From IMG/VR virus record IMGVR_UViG_3300029625_000012, positions 1 through 25,723 of that record: 25,723 nt of DNA. One strand, given 5' to 3'. Origin of the DNA: a virus. A model generated the notes under the pieces. The model was not told the origin of the DNA and did not search any database. It saw nothing but the letters and a program-made list of their open reading frames with translations. How positions within the stretch are numbered: the stretch's first letter is position 1; each line of letters begins with the position of its first letter. A program made the translations under genes and the position numbers. Shown one piece after another: positions 8,090-16,419 of this stretch.

Positions 8090-8127
8090 GAAATCCTGTG
8101 TAACAACTGTAAAGGAGAATATATTCT

Positions 8128-9300
8128 ATGGCACAGCTATTTTCTGAGATAGTTAAAGAACACGCTCAAAAGGAGTTAAGTGCCCTGGCGCTGCCGGATG
8201 GGAAGTCTATTGATGTGAAGGAGTTCTATAAGGGTGTTGAGATTTTGAGCAATATGATGCGAACGGACAGCGCCTCGCGAACTCCACGCATTCCCATTGA
8301 GGAAGCATTGAGGGCAGCTGACGTTTCCATTCTTTTCCCGAAGGTAATTTCTGACGTACTTTTGCGTCCGAAAGAGCCCCTCTTTATCGGTCAGACGCTT
8401 CTTGCGCGTACCGTTCAGGTCGATAACGTAAGGTCGGTAGAGTTTCCGACCATGGGTGCAATTCGCGCCTTCGATATTCCGGATACCGGTGAATACCGCG
8501 AGCAACTTCCAGCCTTCACCGAGAACCTGATTGAGATCAAGGTGAACAAAGCCGGTCTCATGATTGGGATTAGCGAAGACGTAATTAAAGACAGCATGTG
8601 GGACATTCTGGCCCTTTATGTAGAGTCTGCCGGTTATGCTATGCTTCGCCATAAGGAAGAGAAAATCTTCCTTGAGATGCAGAATCACGGACATAAGGTA
8701 TTCGACAACAGTTCGACCAATCCGGCTGCGTGGACGCACGGCAGGGCCTACAACCAGACCCCGAACTATAGTGTAACCTTCGACGACATGATCGATACTA
8801 TGGGTGCTCTGGTGTCTCACGAGTATGTTCCTACGGACTTTATCATGCACCCCCTGGCTTGGGCGGTGTTTGCTAAGGACCCGATTATCCGTAACGTGAT
8901 GTACACACGCGGTCAGATCGGGCAGTCCGTATGGACCTCTATTCCGCAGTTCGATCAGCAGATTAACGTCCCGTGGAACGTGAATTATCAGGTTTCGCCT
9001 TTCGTTCCGATTACCATTAATGGAACGCTGGCGACCGGTCCTGCAAGTGGACTTCCTGCTACTAACATCACGGATATTTACGTTATTGATCGAAATCATA
9101 GCGTAGTGGTGTTGCAGCGAGATCCCATTAGTACCGAGGAATTTACGGATCCTCGTCGGGACATCCAGAACCTGAAGATTCGAGAGCGGTATGGCGTTGG
9201 TACGCTAAACGGCGGTCGGGCTACCGCGGTGATCAGTAATGTTCGATTGGAGCAGAACTGGGCTCCTATCAATAGCTATATTACTGTTACACCCTCGTAA
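8128..9300 (+). CDS. Major capsid protein (HK97-fold)
   Basis: A 390-aa protein of the right length and order for an HK97-fold capsid subunit. An N-terminal helical arm (residues about 1-60) precedes ISDVLLRPKEPLFIGQTLL (about 75-93), which fits the start of the P-domain region. VRSVEFPTMGAIRAFDIPD fits an E-loop, and EIKVNKAGLMIGISEDVIKD (about 137-156) is the typical strand then spine helix. PTDFIMHPLAWAVFAKDP lies in the A domain, and IYVIDRNHSVVVLQRDPIS with IRERYG in the closing strands. It would form most of the capsid shell. It directly follows the protease/scaffold pair, has a strong AAGGAG ribosome site, and uses the GC-richest and most biased codons in the window. Confidence 0.9.
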   Translation: MAQLFSEIVKEHAQKELSALALPDGKSIDVKEFYKGVEILSNMMRTDSASRTPRIPIEEALRAADVSILFPKVISDVLLRPKEPLFIGQTLLARTVQVDNVRSVEFPTMGAIRAFDIPDTGEYREQLPAFTENLIEIKVNKAGLMIGISEDVIKDSMWDILALYVESAGYAMLRHKEEKIFLEMQNHGHKVFDNSSTNPAAWTHGRAYNQTPNYSVTFDDMIDTMGALVSHEYVPTDFIMHPLAWAVFAKDPIIRNVMYTRGQIGQSVWTSIPQFDQQINVPWNVNYQVSPFVPITINGTLATGPASGLPATNITDIYVIDRNHSVVVLQRDPISTEEFTDPRRDIQNLKIRERYGVGTLNGGRATAVISNVRLEQNWAPINSYITVTPS

Positions 9301-9316
9301 TGGTTCTGTTCATATA

Positions 9317-9341
9317 GGGGAGGAGGATTCCCCTCCTCCCC
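9317..9341 (+). terminator. Strong GC hairpin after the major capsid gene
   Basis: GGGGAGGAGG (9317-9326) and CCTCCTCCCC (9332-9341) form a perfect 10-bp stem with a five-base loop, 17 bases after the capsid stop. No T-tract follows, so it is more likely a transcription-pausing or 3'-end-protecting structure that sets the capsid message apart from the neck genes. The left arm contains two AGGAGG sequences and resembles the G-tail of the dispersed motif. Confidence 0.6.
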
Positions 9342-9363
9342 AAGCTGAATAGGGAGGCGAACC

Positions 9364-10905
9364 GTGGATCTTTCGAGCTTTTTTCCTGCGGTTGTAAGTT
9401 TCAGTCCGAATTCTTTAGATCAATTTGTTCCAGTTCGTCCTCTCATCGAGGTTCGATTTAATACCGAACTTCTTGCTTCGGCAATAAATACGGATGCCGG
9501 ACTCAATCAATACGTAATCTTGGTTGAGGAAAAAACAGCCCGTACTATTCCGGTAACCTTCGTATCTTACCAAAACAGAATTCTCCGTTTTACTTCTTCC
9601 CAGGATCTGAATCCCGGTATGACCTACCAGGTTACGATCCTAAAGGAGATTCAATCGGACCAAGGGCGGACAGCGTCGGCTAACAGGTCCTTCGCTTTTA
9701 CTGTTTCTCAATCGAATATTCCTCAAGTTGTTCTTCTTGAACCGGCAAATTTCACCTCATATTCTACGATTCCTGCATTTAGCTGGTCTCCTGTCGTCGT
9801 AGCTTCGACGGGAACTCTTCTTTATCATGTTCAACTTGATACGAATTTAGCATTTAACTCTTATCAGACTCAAGGATGGGAAACTTGGACTCCTGCTACC
9901 AGTGCGATTCCTTCGATTTCATTAAATCCCGGACAGAATTATTTTTGGAGAGTTAGGGCGGAATTAACTACAAGTACCGCGAGCGGTGTAGGAGCTTGGT
10001 CTGTGCCTTTCGTATTTTATCTAGGCACGTTTCTTCAGCCTTCTCCCAGTACCGCTCAAACCTACCCGAAAGCGGTGCCTCTGGCAGTGGATGATAGAAG
10101 TTCGATTCCCGACGGTCTTAGTAACCAACCACAATGGCCTGATATTAGGATAGTGTTTACTTCACCAATTGATCCAAATACGGTTAGTGTTTCGTTAACT
10201 CAGGAATATGTAGATGGCTGGCCCAGGCCTGGAACATTGCCTGTTAATATTTCGTGGTCTGTTACTGGAAATGTACTTGAGATTATACCGTTAGATACTA
10301 TAATTCCTAATTCTCGCTATACCATAGGCCTGTCCCCCGGTATATGTGATACATTAGGAAATCAATTAGGTACATATGAGACAAGGTATTTCACGAGTAA
10401 GTATAGACCACTCTATATGTCGGCTAATGTTTTAAGAGCGAACTTCGGCAGATTCTTGATTAATGTGCCTGACGATTTGTTGAACTTTCAGATTTACAGA
10501 GTTAGTCTTGATGTAAATAGAGAATGGATTCTTTATTACAACCCACTAGTTGGAGGGCCTACAGAAGAACAGGTTAGAAATCTTGAATTCCTTCTTACTT
10601 ATGCAATGGAACGCTGGGTAGAATGCGAATCTGCTTTGCGCATTCTTACTATGCGTTATTATGAGCTTCTTGAAGTCGCAGATGAAACCAAAAGGCTTTC
10701 CGATTACCAGGAATCTCACGGGGCATCTATTTTGCAGGATTTAAGAAATGAGATAGACTCACTTAAGAAGCAGTCCCTAAAATGGATATCAGAATTCTCA
10801 AGGCATAGGGCAAGAATTAATTCAGCTAGAAAAAGCGAACGGTGGCCTTTGTGGCAAAGAAATACCGATTATAGTTGGGCTCAATATAGGAGAGATAAGA
10901 TTTGA
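9364..10905 (+). CDS. Neck/connector protein with N-terminal Ig-like domains
   Basis: A 513-aa protein. Residues about 1-112 form an SbsA-type (Big_5-like) Ig domain (PLIEVRFNTELL ... ILRFTSSQDLNPGMTYQVTI). Residues 118-222 look like a fibronectin III-like domain (PAFSWSPVV, then NYFWRVRAEL). Residues 235-350 are a second SbsA-like domain (DIRIVFTSPIDPNTVSVSL ... LGNQLGTYETRYF). The remaining ~160 residues are helical and include ANFGRFLINVPDDLLNFQIY, consistent with a head-tail adaptor. Ig domains of this type often decorate phage surfaces and bind glycans weakly. The start is GTG at 9364, six bases after GGGAGG (9352-9357). The connector role rests mainly on gene order just after the capsid gene. 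Confidence 0.7.
   Translation: MDLSSFFPAVVSFSPNSLDQFVPVRPLIEVRFNTELLASAINTDAGLNQYVILVEEKTARTIPVTFVSYQNRILRFTSSQDLNPGMTYQVTILKEIQSDQGRTASANRSFAFTVSQSNIPQVVLLEPANFTSYSTIPAFSWSPVVVASTGTLLYHVQLDTNLAFNSYQTQGWETWTPATSAIPSISLNPGQNYFWRVRAELTTSTASGVGAWSVPFVFYLGTFLQPSPSTAQTYPKAVPLAVDDRSSIPDGLSNQPQWPDIRIVFTSPIDPNTVSVSLTQEYVDGWPRPGTLPVNISWSVTGNVLEIIPLDTIIPNSRYTIGLSPGICDTLGNQLGTYETRYFTSKYRPLYMSANVLRANFGRFLINVPDDLLNFQIYRVSLDVNREWILYYNPLVGGPTEEQVRNLEFLLTYAMERWVECESALRILTMRYYELLEVADETKRLSDYQESHGASILQDLRNEIDSLKKQSLKWISEFSRHRARINSARKSERWPLWQRNTDYSWAQYRRDKI
10331..10343 (-). repeat. G-rich motif copy 6
   Basis: Reverse core at 10335-10342 in the Ig-bearing connector gene, encoding LSPGIC. Confidence 0.75.
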
Positions 10906-11489
10906 GCACGGATATATTTAGACTCCAAAAATCTTATTCGAAAAATCCTTTTGGATTGCCTTCTGGATTTAATCTTAGAAAAGGATTTAATGATTTTCTA
11001 GGAGCACACCCAAATTGGTTTGTATATGTCCGTAGGGATCTTAGATACCCATATCCTGGAGGATTTGATCCTGCTACACGAAGTCCTGAAGCTTTAGTAC
11101 CGGAAACGTTTGGCTTAGGTTATAAAGTAACTTACGAAAAGCACAGGGTTCGTCGGGTCATAGTTCCCAAGATGATAGATAACCCCATTCAAGAATATGG
11201 ATTCTTGGGGCGTTATAGGACGATTATCTATACGGCGAGAGAAAATTATCCACAGAATAAAGATGTTTATCTTGAAGTAGAATGGGATTCGGATCTCAAA
11301 GATATTCCGAAAATCGGAAAGCCCATTAATATAATTAAAGCGTATTTGGTTGACGAGGTTATTTCCCTAAATGAAGATGAGGTTACGTATTTTGGTTGTG
11401 GTTGTGATGTTTATGATTTTACTAAAGACCTTATGGATGCTTGGTTAAAAAATTTAGGCAATGTGTGGGTAATCAATGAGCTTTCATGA
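10902..11489 (+). CDS. Probable head-closure/neck protein
   Basis: A 195-aa protein beginning at TTG 10902, which overlaps the previous stop, with AGGAGAG at 10889-10895 as ribosome site. It has an N-terminal basic helical part, then a beta-rich body (FGLGYKVTYEKHRVRRVIVP, YRTIIYTAREN, VYLEVEWDSDLKDIP) and a helical C-terminus. I see no diagnostic motif. The size, beta-barrel-like pattern and place between the connector and the sheath-like gene fit a head-completion or stopper protein that seals the portal after packaging. Confidence 0.6.
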   Translation: MSTDIFRLQKSYSKNPFGLPSGFNLRKGFNDFLGAHPNWFVYVRRDLRYPYPGGFDPATRSPEALVPETFGLGYKVTYEKHRVRRVIVPKMIDNPIQEYGFLGRYRTIIYTARENYPQNKDVYLEVEWDSDLKDIPKIGKPINIIKAYLVDEVISLNEDEVTYFGCGCDVYDFTKDLMDAWLKNLGNVWVINELS

Positions 11490-12933
11490 TCTTGTTATTG
11501 TAGGTGTAGCGGGAGACGGTCCAGATGGAGAGATACTAGATTTCTCTTCACTGGATGAGATTTACGATACATTTGGCAGGCGCTTTAAGGAATATATATT
11601 AGTCGGACCGTCAGCCACCGGAGTTACATTGTCATATCCAGCAGTAGACGGAAGCTTGAAGGTATATGGGTTGAATCGTTGGGGAAGGGTTATCAATCAA
11701 CCACTTTATAGCTTGAGTCTGAGCGGAAATTCGGTTAGCTTTGGAAGTATTGGTGCAAGCGCGGTTCTTCAATTCGAATATTTAATAGATGAACCTTATT
11801 CTTCGATAAACATTGCTGCTGAAGCATTAAGTTCGGATTCCGGAATCGTACCGTCAGTTTATAGACTGAACGGATCACCTGCTTACGTAGATCTCGGATC
11901 TATAAAGTTGCGATCACAATATTCCGGTTCTAGATATAATAATATTCGAGTAGATGTTTTAGATAATACTTTGTCCATATGGTGGCCTTTTAATTTCGAT
12001 ATAAATAATACTTTTAATTATTCTATCAGCGAAGGAGTGGAAGCGCTTGCCGGATCGATAATGGGAGACTTCTTAAGGGGAAGTCATCCGCTAATACCCG
12101 AGGTAATCAATTTAAACAATACGATTTCAACTGGAACATTTTATAGTTCCGGAGGATTGGATGGTAATCTGGACGTTAATTCTATAGCAGCGTTTTTAGA
12201 TTCTCTAGAACCGAGTGAGGTGGGCATGGTTCTTTTAGTGGGTGATCCGGACGAAAGTATAGTTTCCAGTATTTATACTGAAGTAAGACAGCCCGCTACT
12301 CTTAGTACTATTGCCTGGAAGGATCAAGGACCGACGTGTTTCATCACAGGATTACCCGCATCCTATTATCTTGCTCCATCCGGGTCTATTCAAAGTTATC
12401 TCTCCGGACTTAATTATTTAGACGACAGAATTTATTATGTTCCTGGATGGGCTACAATAGAATTGAGGGATTCAGGTTGGAAGACGGTTCCTGGAACTTA
12501 TTTATTTTCTTCTCAGCTCTTGTCGAGTCCAGATTGTGCAACTAATAGGCCCTTAAAAATAGCTAATTATTATCCAATTTGGCCTAGTACGTGGTCATCA
12601 AATTACATTTTAGTTAGAGATTTTATTCGCAGCGGGTTGGCGTTTTGGAATTCTAACCCTACGGATGGATCTGATAGCCTACTTAATAAGATTAAGATAG
12701 AGATTGCAAAACTTGTTACTGATACGGTTGAATCATTCATTGGTGATAACGAGGTAGAGTTAAGTCAGTTACAATCAGAGCTCGCAACAGGTATTAGAAA
12801 TATAACTAATATTTCCCAGTCCGATGTAGACGTATATAGGTTTAGAAACTTTATAGTTGTTCAAATATATTTCAAACCATATGGTGAGACCAGGGTCTTC
12901 TCGTTTGCAGTTTCATTTAATGTTGGGGGATAG
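11476..12933 (+). CDS. Divergent tail-sheath-fold protein
   Basis: A 485-aa protein whose opening residues mirror those of the true sheath gene at 13838: DLVIVGVAGDGPDGEILDFS...EIYDTFG here against ALLIIGNALDGPAGVPVKVS...AEVVFG there. The (V/I)(I/V)G...DGP...FG signature is the usual start of contractile-sheath domains. Its middle and C-terminus (VGMVLLVGDPDESIVSSIY; FVVQIYFKPYGETRVFSFAV) also have the sheath alpha/beta pattern. It is probably a specialised collar, neck or terminal sheath ring rather than the bulk sheath, since its codon usage is not that of an abundant protein. It starts inside the end of the previous gene. Confidence 0.65.
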   Translation: MSFHDLVIVGVAGDGPDGEILDFSSLDEIYDTFGRRFKEYILVGPSATGVTLSYPAVDGSLKVYGLNRWGRVINQPLYSLSLSGNSVSFGSIGASAVLQFEYLIDEPYSSINIAAEALSSDSGIVPSVYRLNGSPAYVDLGSIKLRSQYSGSRYNNIRVDVLDNTLSIWWPFNFDINNTFNYSISEGVEALAGSIMGDFLRGSHPLIPEVINLNNTISTGTFYSSGGLDGNLDVNSIAAFLDSLEPSEVGMVLLVGDPDESIVSSIYTEVRQPATLSTIAWKDQGPTCFITGLPASYYLAPSGSIQSYLSGLNYLDDRIYYVPGWATIELRDSGWKTVPGTYLFSSQLLSSPDCATNRPLKIANYYPIWPSTWSSNYILVRDFIRSGLAFWNSNPTDGSDSLLNKIKIEIAKLVTDTVESFIGDNEVELSQLQSELATGIRNITNISQSDVDVYRFRNFIVVQIYFKPYGETRVFSFAVSFNVGG

Positions 12934-12938
12934 GTCTA

Positions 12939-13817
12939 TTGCCCGATCAAAATGATGAACTTTATGCTAGCTCGTTTCATTTCGACCTAAGTAAGCATTA
13001 TCCGGTTACTTACTATACCCTGCCACTTGCATTATGGGATTTGATTCAAAAGAATTGGGCCGAAGAGCAGGTTAACTTTACCGAGGACTATCCTCGCGAT
13101 TCTGTTAAGGGTCCAACTATTGTTTGGAGCATTTATAGGAGAATACCGGGGAGGGAGGGGGTAGAAGTTAACAAACCTAGACTCAGAGCAACAACTTCAG
13201 ATCCATCAAATCCAACCCAGCAAATGCAGACATATGCTCAATGGATGACAATCATTTACCAATTTGATATTTACCATATAAGCAACCAAGAAGTCGATGC
13301 ACTTACAGAAAAATTTGACAATTTTCTTTTCTTCTCTGTGCCATTATTAAAGCAATTGGGCGTCAGTGAGTGGCTTTTTGATGAACAGCTTTCAGACTAT
13401 GATATCGAAAAGCTACACCAACAAAATATATATAGGAGAAGATTGCGCTATCGGTGCATTCTTGAAAAAATATACAACAAGCCTGTTCCTTTGGTTCAGC
13501 AGGTATGGACTCAGGTGGGCGCTTCTATGATGAATGTGGTAACCATGGAACAGGTAACAAGGGGAAGTTTAAGCCCGAAGGATCAGTTGTCCAAGCCTTG
13601 GGCTGCTTCCCCGGTAATATACATTTCGCGAATTCCTGCTGTATCTGGAGCTTCGGAATTTGTCGAGGATGTTGATTTTAAGCTGGATGTCAGTTTTCCT
13701 TCTGGTGTATCGAACATAGAGTGGTTGCCAAACGGAAAACATCCGGCACCTGGAGAAGTTTATTATGTAACTTATAACACAGTGATCATGGCTTACAGAT
13801 CGCCGTCTAGTCCGTGA
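12939..13817 (+). CDS. Probable tail terminator/tail completion protein
   Basis: A 292-aa protein beginning at TTG 12939 (LPDQND..., read as Met). Residues about 20-160 contain the pattern IVWSIYRRIPG...QTYAQWMTIIYQFDIYH...EVDALTEKFDNFL, which fits tail-terminator or tail-completion proteins that cap the tube and join it to the neck. The C-terminal part (about 225-285) is a beta module (EFVEDVDFKLD ... NIEWLPNGKHPAPGEVYYV) like small domains found in phage tail and baseplate proteins. It lies between the sheath-like gene and the sheath gene. Two G-rich motif copies fall inside it: forward at 13144-13151 (encoding RIPGREG) and reverse at 13609-13616 (ASPVIY). Confidence 0.6.
   Translation: MPDQNDELYASSFHFDLSKHYPVTYYTLPLALWDLIQKNWAEEQVNFTEDYPRDSVKGPTIVWSIYRRIPGREGVEVNKPRLRATTSDPSNPTQQMQTYAQWMTIIYQFDIYHISNQEVDALTEKFDNFLFFSVPLLKQLGVSEWLFDEQLSDYDIEKLHQQNIYRRRLRYRCILEKIYNKPVPLVQQVWTQVGASMMNVVTMEQVTRGSLSPKDQLSKPWAASPVIYISRIPAVSGASEFVEDVDFKLDVSFPSGVSNIEWLPNGKHPAPGEVYYVTYNTVIMAYRSPSSP
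13143..13161 (+). repeat. G-rich motif copy 7
   Basis: Forward core at 13144-13151 followed by AGGGAGGGGG in the tail-terminator gene, encoding IPGREG. Confidence 0.8.
13604..13619 (-). repeat. G-rich motif copy 8
   Basis: Reverse core at 13609-13616 in the same tail-terminator gene, 465 bases from copy 7 and in opposite orientation. Confidence 0.75.
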
Positions 13818-13837
13818 TTGACTGTTAGGAGGTAATT

Positions 13838-15553
13838 ATGGCGACATTGAATAAAAAATTGCCCGGTTTTATGTTCACCTATAGGGATGGTGGACTTGTT
13901 CCTGCGCAGCTTGCTCCGTCAACTGAAGCACTGCTTATTATTGGCAATGCTTTGGACGGACCTGCTGGAGTTCCAGTTAAGGTAAGTAATTTGGCACAAG
14001 CAGAAGTCGTGTTTGGTCCGCTGATCTATTCTGGAGATTATCTAAATCCTCAGACCGGGGTGGCAGATGGAGCTTACGCAGATAATAATCTAGTTAAGGC
14101 GTTGGGTGAGGCTGTAGGAGCCGGAGCGAATAACGTGTATTGTGTTCGAGCAGGTGGTAACACAGCTTCGGTTTCTAATGTTCTAGGAATTACCGGGGCT
14201 ACGGCTACTGCAAAGGCTCCTGGGAGGATTTATAACTCGGTTACTTTTTCTGCTTCCATAAGTGGTAACATTCTTACCTTCACGATTAACCAGCCCCCCA
14301 GCAAGGGCGGTACCGCAGTGCTTACGTTTAATACTACCAATACAAGAATCGCTGATTTCCAAATGCAGGTAGCTTCTGCTGCTTCGAATCAGACTCTTGT
14401 ATTGAACTTTCCCGGAACTGTTCTGAATAATCTGATCAGTACTTTGGTTGCAGGTACGTGGGCTCTATCGGGTACCACTGCCGGGACCAACGGAACGGGT
14501 GCTCCTGGTGAAGACTTTTATAACAACAAGCCTGCGTATTACCGGGTTCTTACCCAAAGTGGAGGAATTTTTGATAGCATTATCGATGTTCCATTTGATC
14601 TAGCTTTGTTGGTAGGAGTTTATGGAGACGATGTTGTAGATAATGCTAATCCTACAACTACTTCTGTAGCCAATGCTTTTGCACAGTGGCTTTATAATGT
14701 TAGTTCTGAAACAAGACCTGTCTATGGCTTTTTGGGTTTGAGGCCTAGTGGACTTACTCGAAGCGTAGATCTCGGTGCTCTTGCAACCAACAATTATTTG
14801 AATACTAGTGCGGGTTATTATAATCAAGCGTCCAACTGGATCAATTTTGGGTACTTTATGAATAACGGTTTCTATTATACGGATCCTGTTACGAATCAAA
14901 CGGTGGATATTGGACGTCATCTAGTTGTGGTAGCAGGTCCTGATTGTGTGTTTGCTCAACCCGAGATAGGTTGGTACCTGGAAAATCCCGCTGCTGCACT
15001 CGCCGGTCTAGCAAGTACGCTTGCGCCGCAAAATGCTCTTACGCACAAGACTCCGCCAAACATAAAATCCTTGCGCGGAAATTTCTCCAAGGTTATTCAT
15101 GAGCAACTGAATCAGGGTGTAGGTTATACGCTGAATCCCAACGGACAGGATCTAGGATCTGGAGCTTATGTTACCTTAAAATCAAACCCGCTTACCCAGG
15201 CGATCCAGATTGTCTCGGACAATACTTGTGCTCAGAGATCTTCTGATTATGCATCTTTGCAGATCTTGAGGATTGTTAATACTGCATCTGCTGCAGTGAA
15301 ATCCGTTCTGGAGCCTTATATTGGACAGCCTAACAACGTAGAAGCCCGAACTGCTATGAAGACTCAGATTACTTCTGTACTCGATTCTATGGCAGCAGCC
15401 GGAGCGCTTCTTGGTGGGAATGGCGTTGGGTATACCTTTGCTCTTTCTTCGGATCCGGTAGAGATGATGATGGGACAGATTACCGTTACCCTGTTCCTAA
15501 GACCGGTGATGCAAATTAAGTATATTAGAGTTATCGTTTCGGTAGGACAATAA
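13838..15553 (+). CDS. Contractile tail sheath protein
   Basis: A 571-aa protein. The N-terminus (residues about 5-55) has the sheath opening PGFMFTYRDGG...ALLIIGNALDGPAGVPVKVS...VFG. An inserted outer beta domain follows (about 100-220, Thr/Ala/Gly-rich), then DVPFDLALLVGVYGDD and the long C-terminal domain with TSVLDSMAAAGALLGGNGVG and the final strand pair QITVTLFLRPVMQIKYIRVI. The last strands are where sheath subunits exchange beta strands with neighbours to make the contractile mesh. An AGGAGG site lies just upstream of ATG. Placement directly before the tube gene is the standard myovirus order. Confidence 0.9.
   Translation: MATLNKKLPGFMFTYRDGGLVPAQLAPSTEALLIIGNALDGPAGVPVKVSNLAQAEVVFGPLIYSGDYLNPQTGVADGAYADNNLVKALGEAVGAGANNVYCVRAGGNTASVSNVLGITGATATAKAPGRIYNSVTFSASISGNILTFTINQPPSKGGTAVLTFNTTNTRIADFQMQVASAASNQTLVLNFPGTVLNNLISTLVAGTWALSGTTAGTNGTGAPGEDFYNNKPAYYRVLTQSGGIFDSIIDVPFDLALLVGVYGDDVVDNANPTTTSVANAFAQWLYNVSSETRPVYGFLGLRPSGLTRSVDLGALATNNYLNTSAGYYNQASNWINFGYFMNNGFYYTDPVTNQTVDIGRHLVVVAGPDCVFAQPEIGWYLENPAAALAGLASTLAPQNALTHKTPPNIKSLRGNFSKVIHEQLNQGVGYTLNPNGQDLGSGAYVTLKSNPLTQAIQIVSDNTCAQRSSDYASLQILRIVNTASAAVKSVLEPYIGQPNNVEARTAMKTQITSVLDSMAAAGALLGGNGVGYTFALSSDPVEMMMGQITVTLFLRPVMQIKYIRVIVSVGQ
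14189..14198 (+). repeat. G-rich motif copy 9 (core only)
   Basis: Forward core at 14191-14198 in the sheath gene, without a second G-run. ACCGGGG also occurs nearby at about 14054 without the leading T. Confidence 0.6.
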
Positions 15554-15561
15554 TACCGATT

Positions 15562-15584
15562 CCGTGAGAATACAATTCTCTCGG
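15562..15584 (+). other. Hairpin between sheath and tube genes
   Basis: CCG-T-GAGAAT (15562-15571) pairs with ATTCTC-T-CGG (15575-15584), with one T/T mismatch and an ACA loop. It lies immediately upstream of the tube gene's AGGAGG. No T-run follows, so mRNA stabilisation or processing for the abundant tube protein is more likely than termination. Confidence 0.5.
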
Positions 15585-15605
15585 TGACAGGAGGAAATGT
15601 AGAAT

Positions 15606-16322
15606 ATGCCTAGCAATATTGGAAATTCATATAATCTGATGGTACAAGATACCAAGAAGACGTGGAGTGCATTTACCGGTGCTGATATTACTGCATATAT
15701 GGGGAACGTGCAAATTGCCACACTTGAGGGTATCACGGTATCCGTCACACGCGAGGTGATGCCCATCTTTGTGATGGGCGATCCAAGCCCCAAGGCCTTT
15801 GCGAAAGGTAAGCGGGCTATCGCTGGCAGCCTTATTTTTAGCCAGTTCGACAAGCATGCTGTGTTGCGATATGCCAAGGGTGTAACAACGCTTTATGACC
15901 TGTTTAGCCCGAGTGCTCAAGCGAATGTAAAGCAACCCAGTAACGTACAGACTATCTCCGATTCGTTTACGTACGGTTCGTGGCAAAGACACCTGAATTC
16001 CGACGGGACGTTCGATAATATTTCGTCTGCGCTTCTTCAGGATATTAATGAGACGCTCTTCTTGGTGTCCCAGCGGAAGGCGCATTTCGCGGATCAAATC
16101 CCGCCTTTCGATGTTACGATTACCCTTGTAAACGAAAATGGTGATGCGTCTTATACGGCAATTCACGATGTTCAGCTTGTGAACGAAGGCTGGGGCTACA
16201 GTTTGGACGACATTTCGAGCCAGGTGTCTTTCACTTTCCTTGCTCGGGATATTGATCCTCTCGATAGCCTGGCCGACCTTAATTCAATCCAGAGCAATAC
16301 TGGTGGTGGGGCAATCGTATAA
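15606..16322 (+). CDS. Tail tube protein (main)
   Basis: A 238-aa tube subunit. It has the typical opening TGADITAYMGNVQIATLEGITVSV, then REVMPIFVMGDPSPKAFAKG, KRAIAGSLIFSQFDKHAV (about residues 75-92) and, near the end, QIPPFDVTITLVNENGDASYTAI. The tube subunits stack as hexamers inside the sheath and carry DNA and tape measure. Codon usage is GC-rich and biased like the capsid gene, and the gene is framed by hairpins on both sides, so this is the abundant copy of three tube-like genes in a row. An AGGAGG ribosome site lies a few bases upstream of ATG. Confidence 0.9.
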   Translation: MPSNIGNSYNLMVQDTKKTWSAFTGADITAYMGNVQIATLEGITVSVTREVMPIFVMGDPSPKAFAKGKRAIAGSLIFSQFDKHAVLRYAKGVTTLYDLFSPSAQANVKQPSNVQTISDSFTYGSWQRHLNSDGTFDNISSALLQDINETLFLVSQRKAHFADQIPPFDVTITLVNENGDASYTAIHDVQLVNEGWGYSLDDISSQVSFTFLARDIDPLDSLADLNSIQSNTGGGAIV

Positions 16323-16338
16323 TTATATATTAGCTTAT

Positions 16339-16364
16339 GGGCCCCCGAAAAAATTCGGGGGCTC
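16339..16364 (+). terminator. GC hairpin after the main tube gene
   Basis: GGGCCCCCGAA (16339-16349) pairs with TTCGGGGGCTC (16354-16364), with one G-T wobble, around an AAAA loop, 17 bases after the tube stop. The stem is as strong as an intrinsic terminator's but lacks a T-tract, so it may only reduce read-through or protect the tube mRNA 3' end. The same gap carries a G-rich motif copy. Confidence 0.6.
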
Positions 16365-16384
16365 TGGCTAAAACTAAATAAATG

Positions 16385-16403
16385 GCCCCCATTCCCCGGT
16401 ATT
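16385..16403 (-). repeat. G-rich motif copy 10
   Basis: Reverse core at 16394-16401 in the non-coding gap before the second tube-like gene; the paired C-run at 16385-16390 gives AATACCGGGGAATGGGGG on the opposite strand. Confidence 0.8.
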
Positions 16404-16419
16404 AGGAGAAAAATATTAG

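Noticed and set aside
8176-9099. 307-codon open frame on the - strand opposite the capsid gene
   Set aside because: It lies wholly within a well-supported capsid gene, has low-complexity composition and no plausible ribosome site.
14052-14064. ACCGGGGTGG in the sheath gene as another G-rich motif copy
   Set aside because: It lacks the leading T of the core and the A-plus-G-run pattern, so it was left out of the count.
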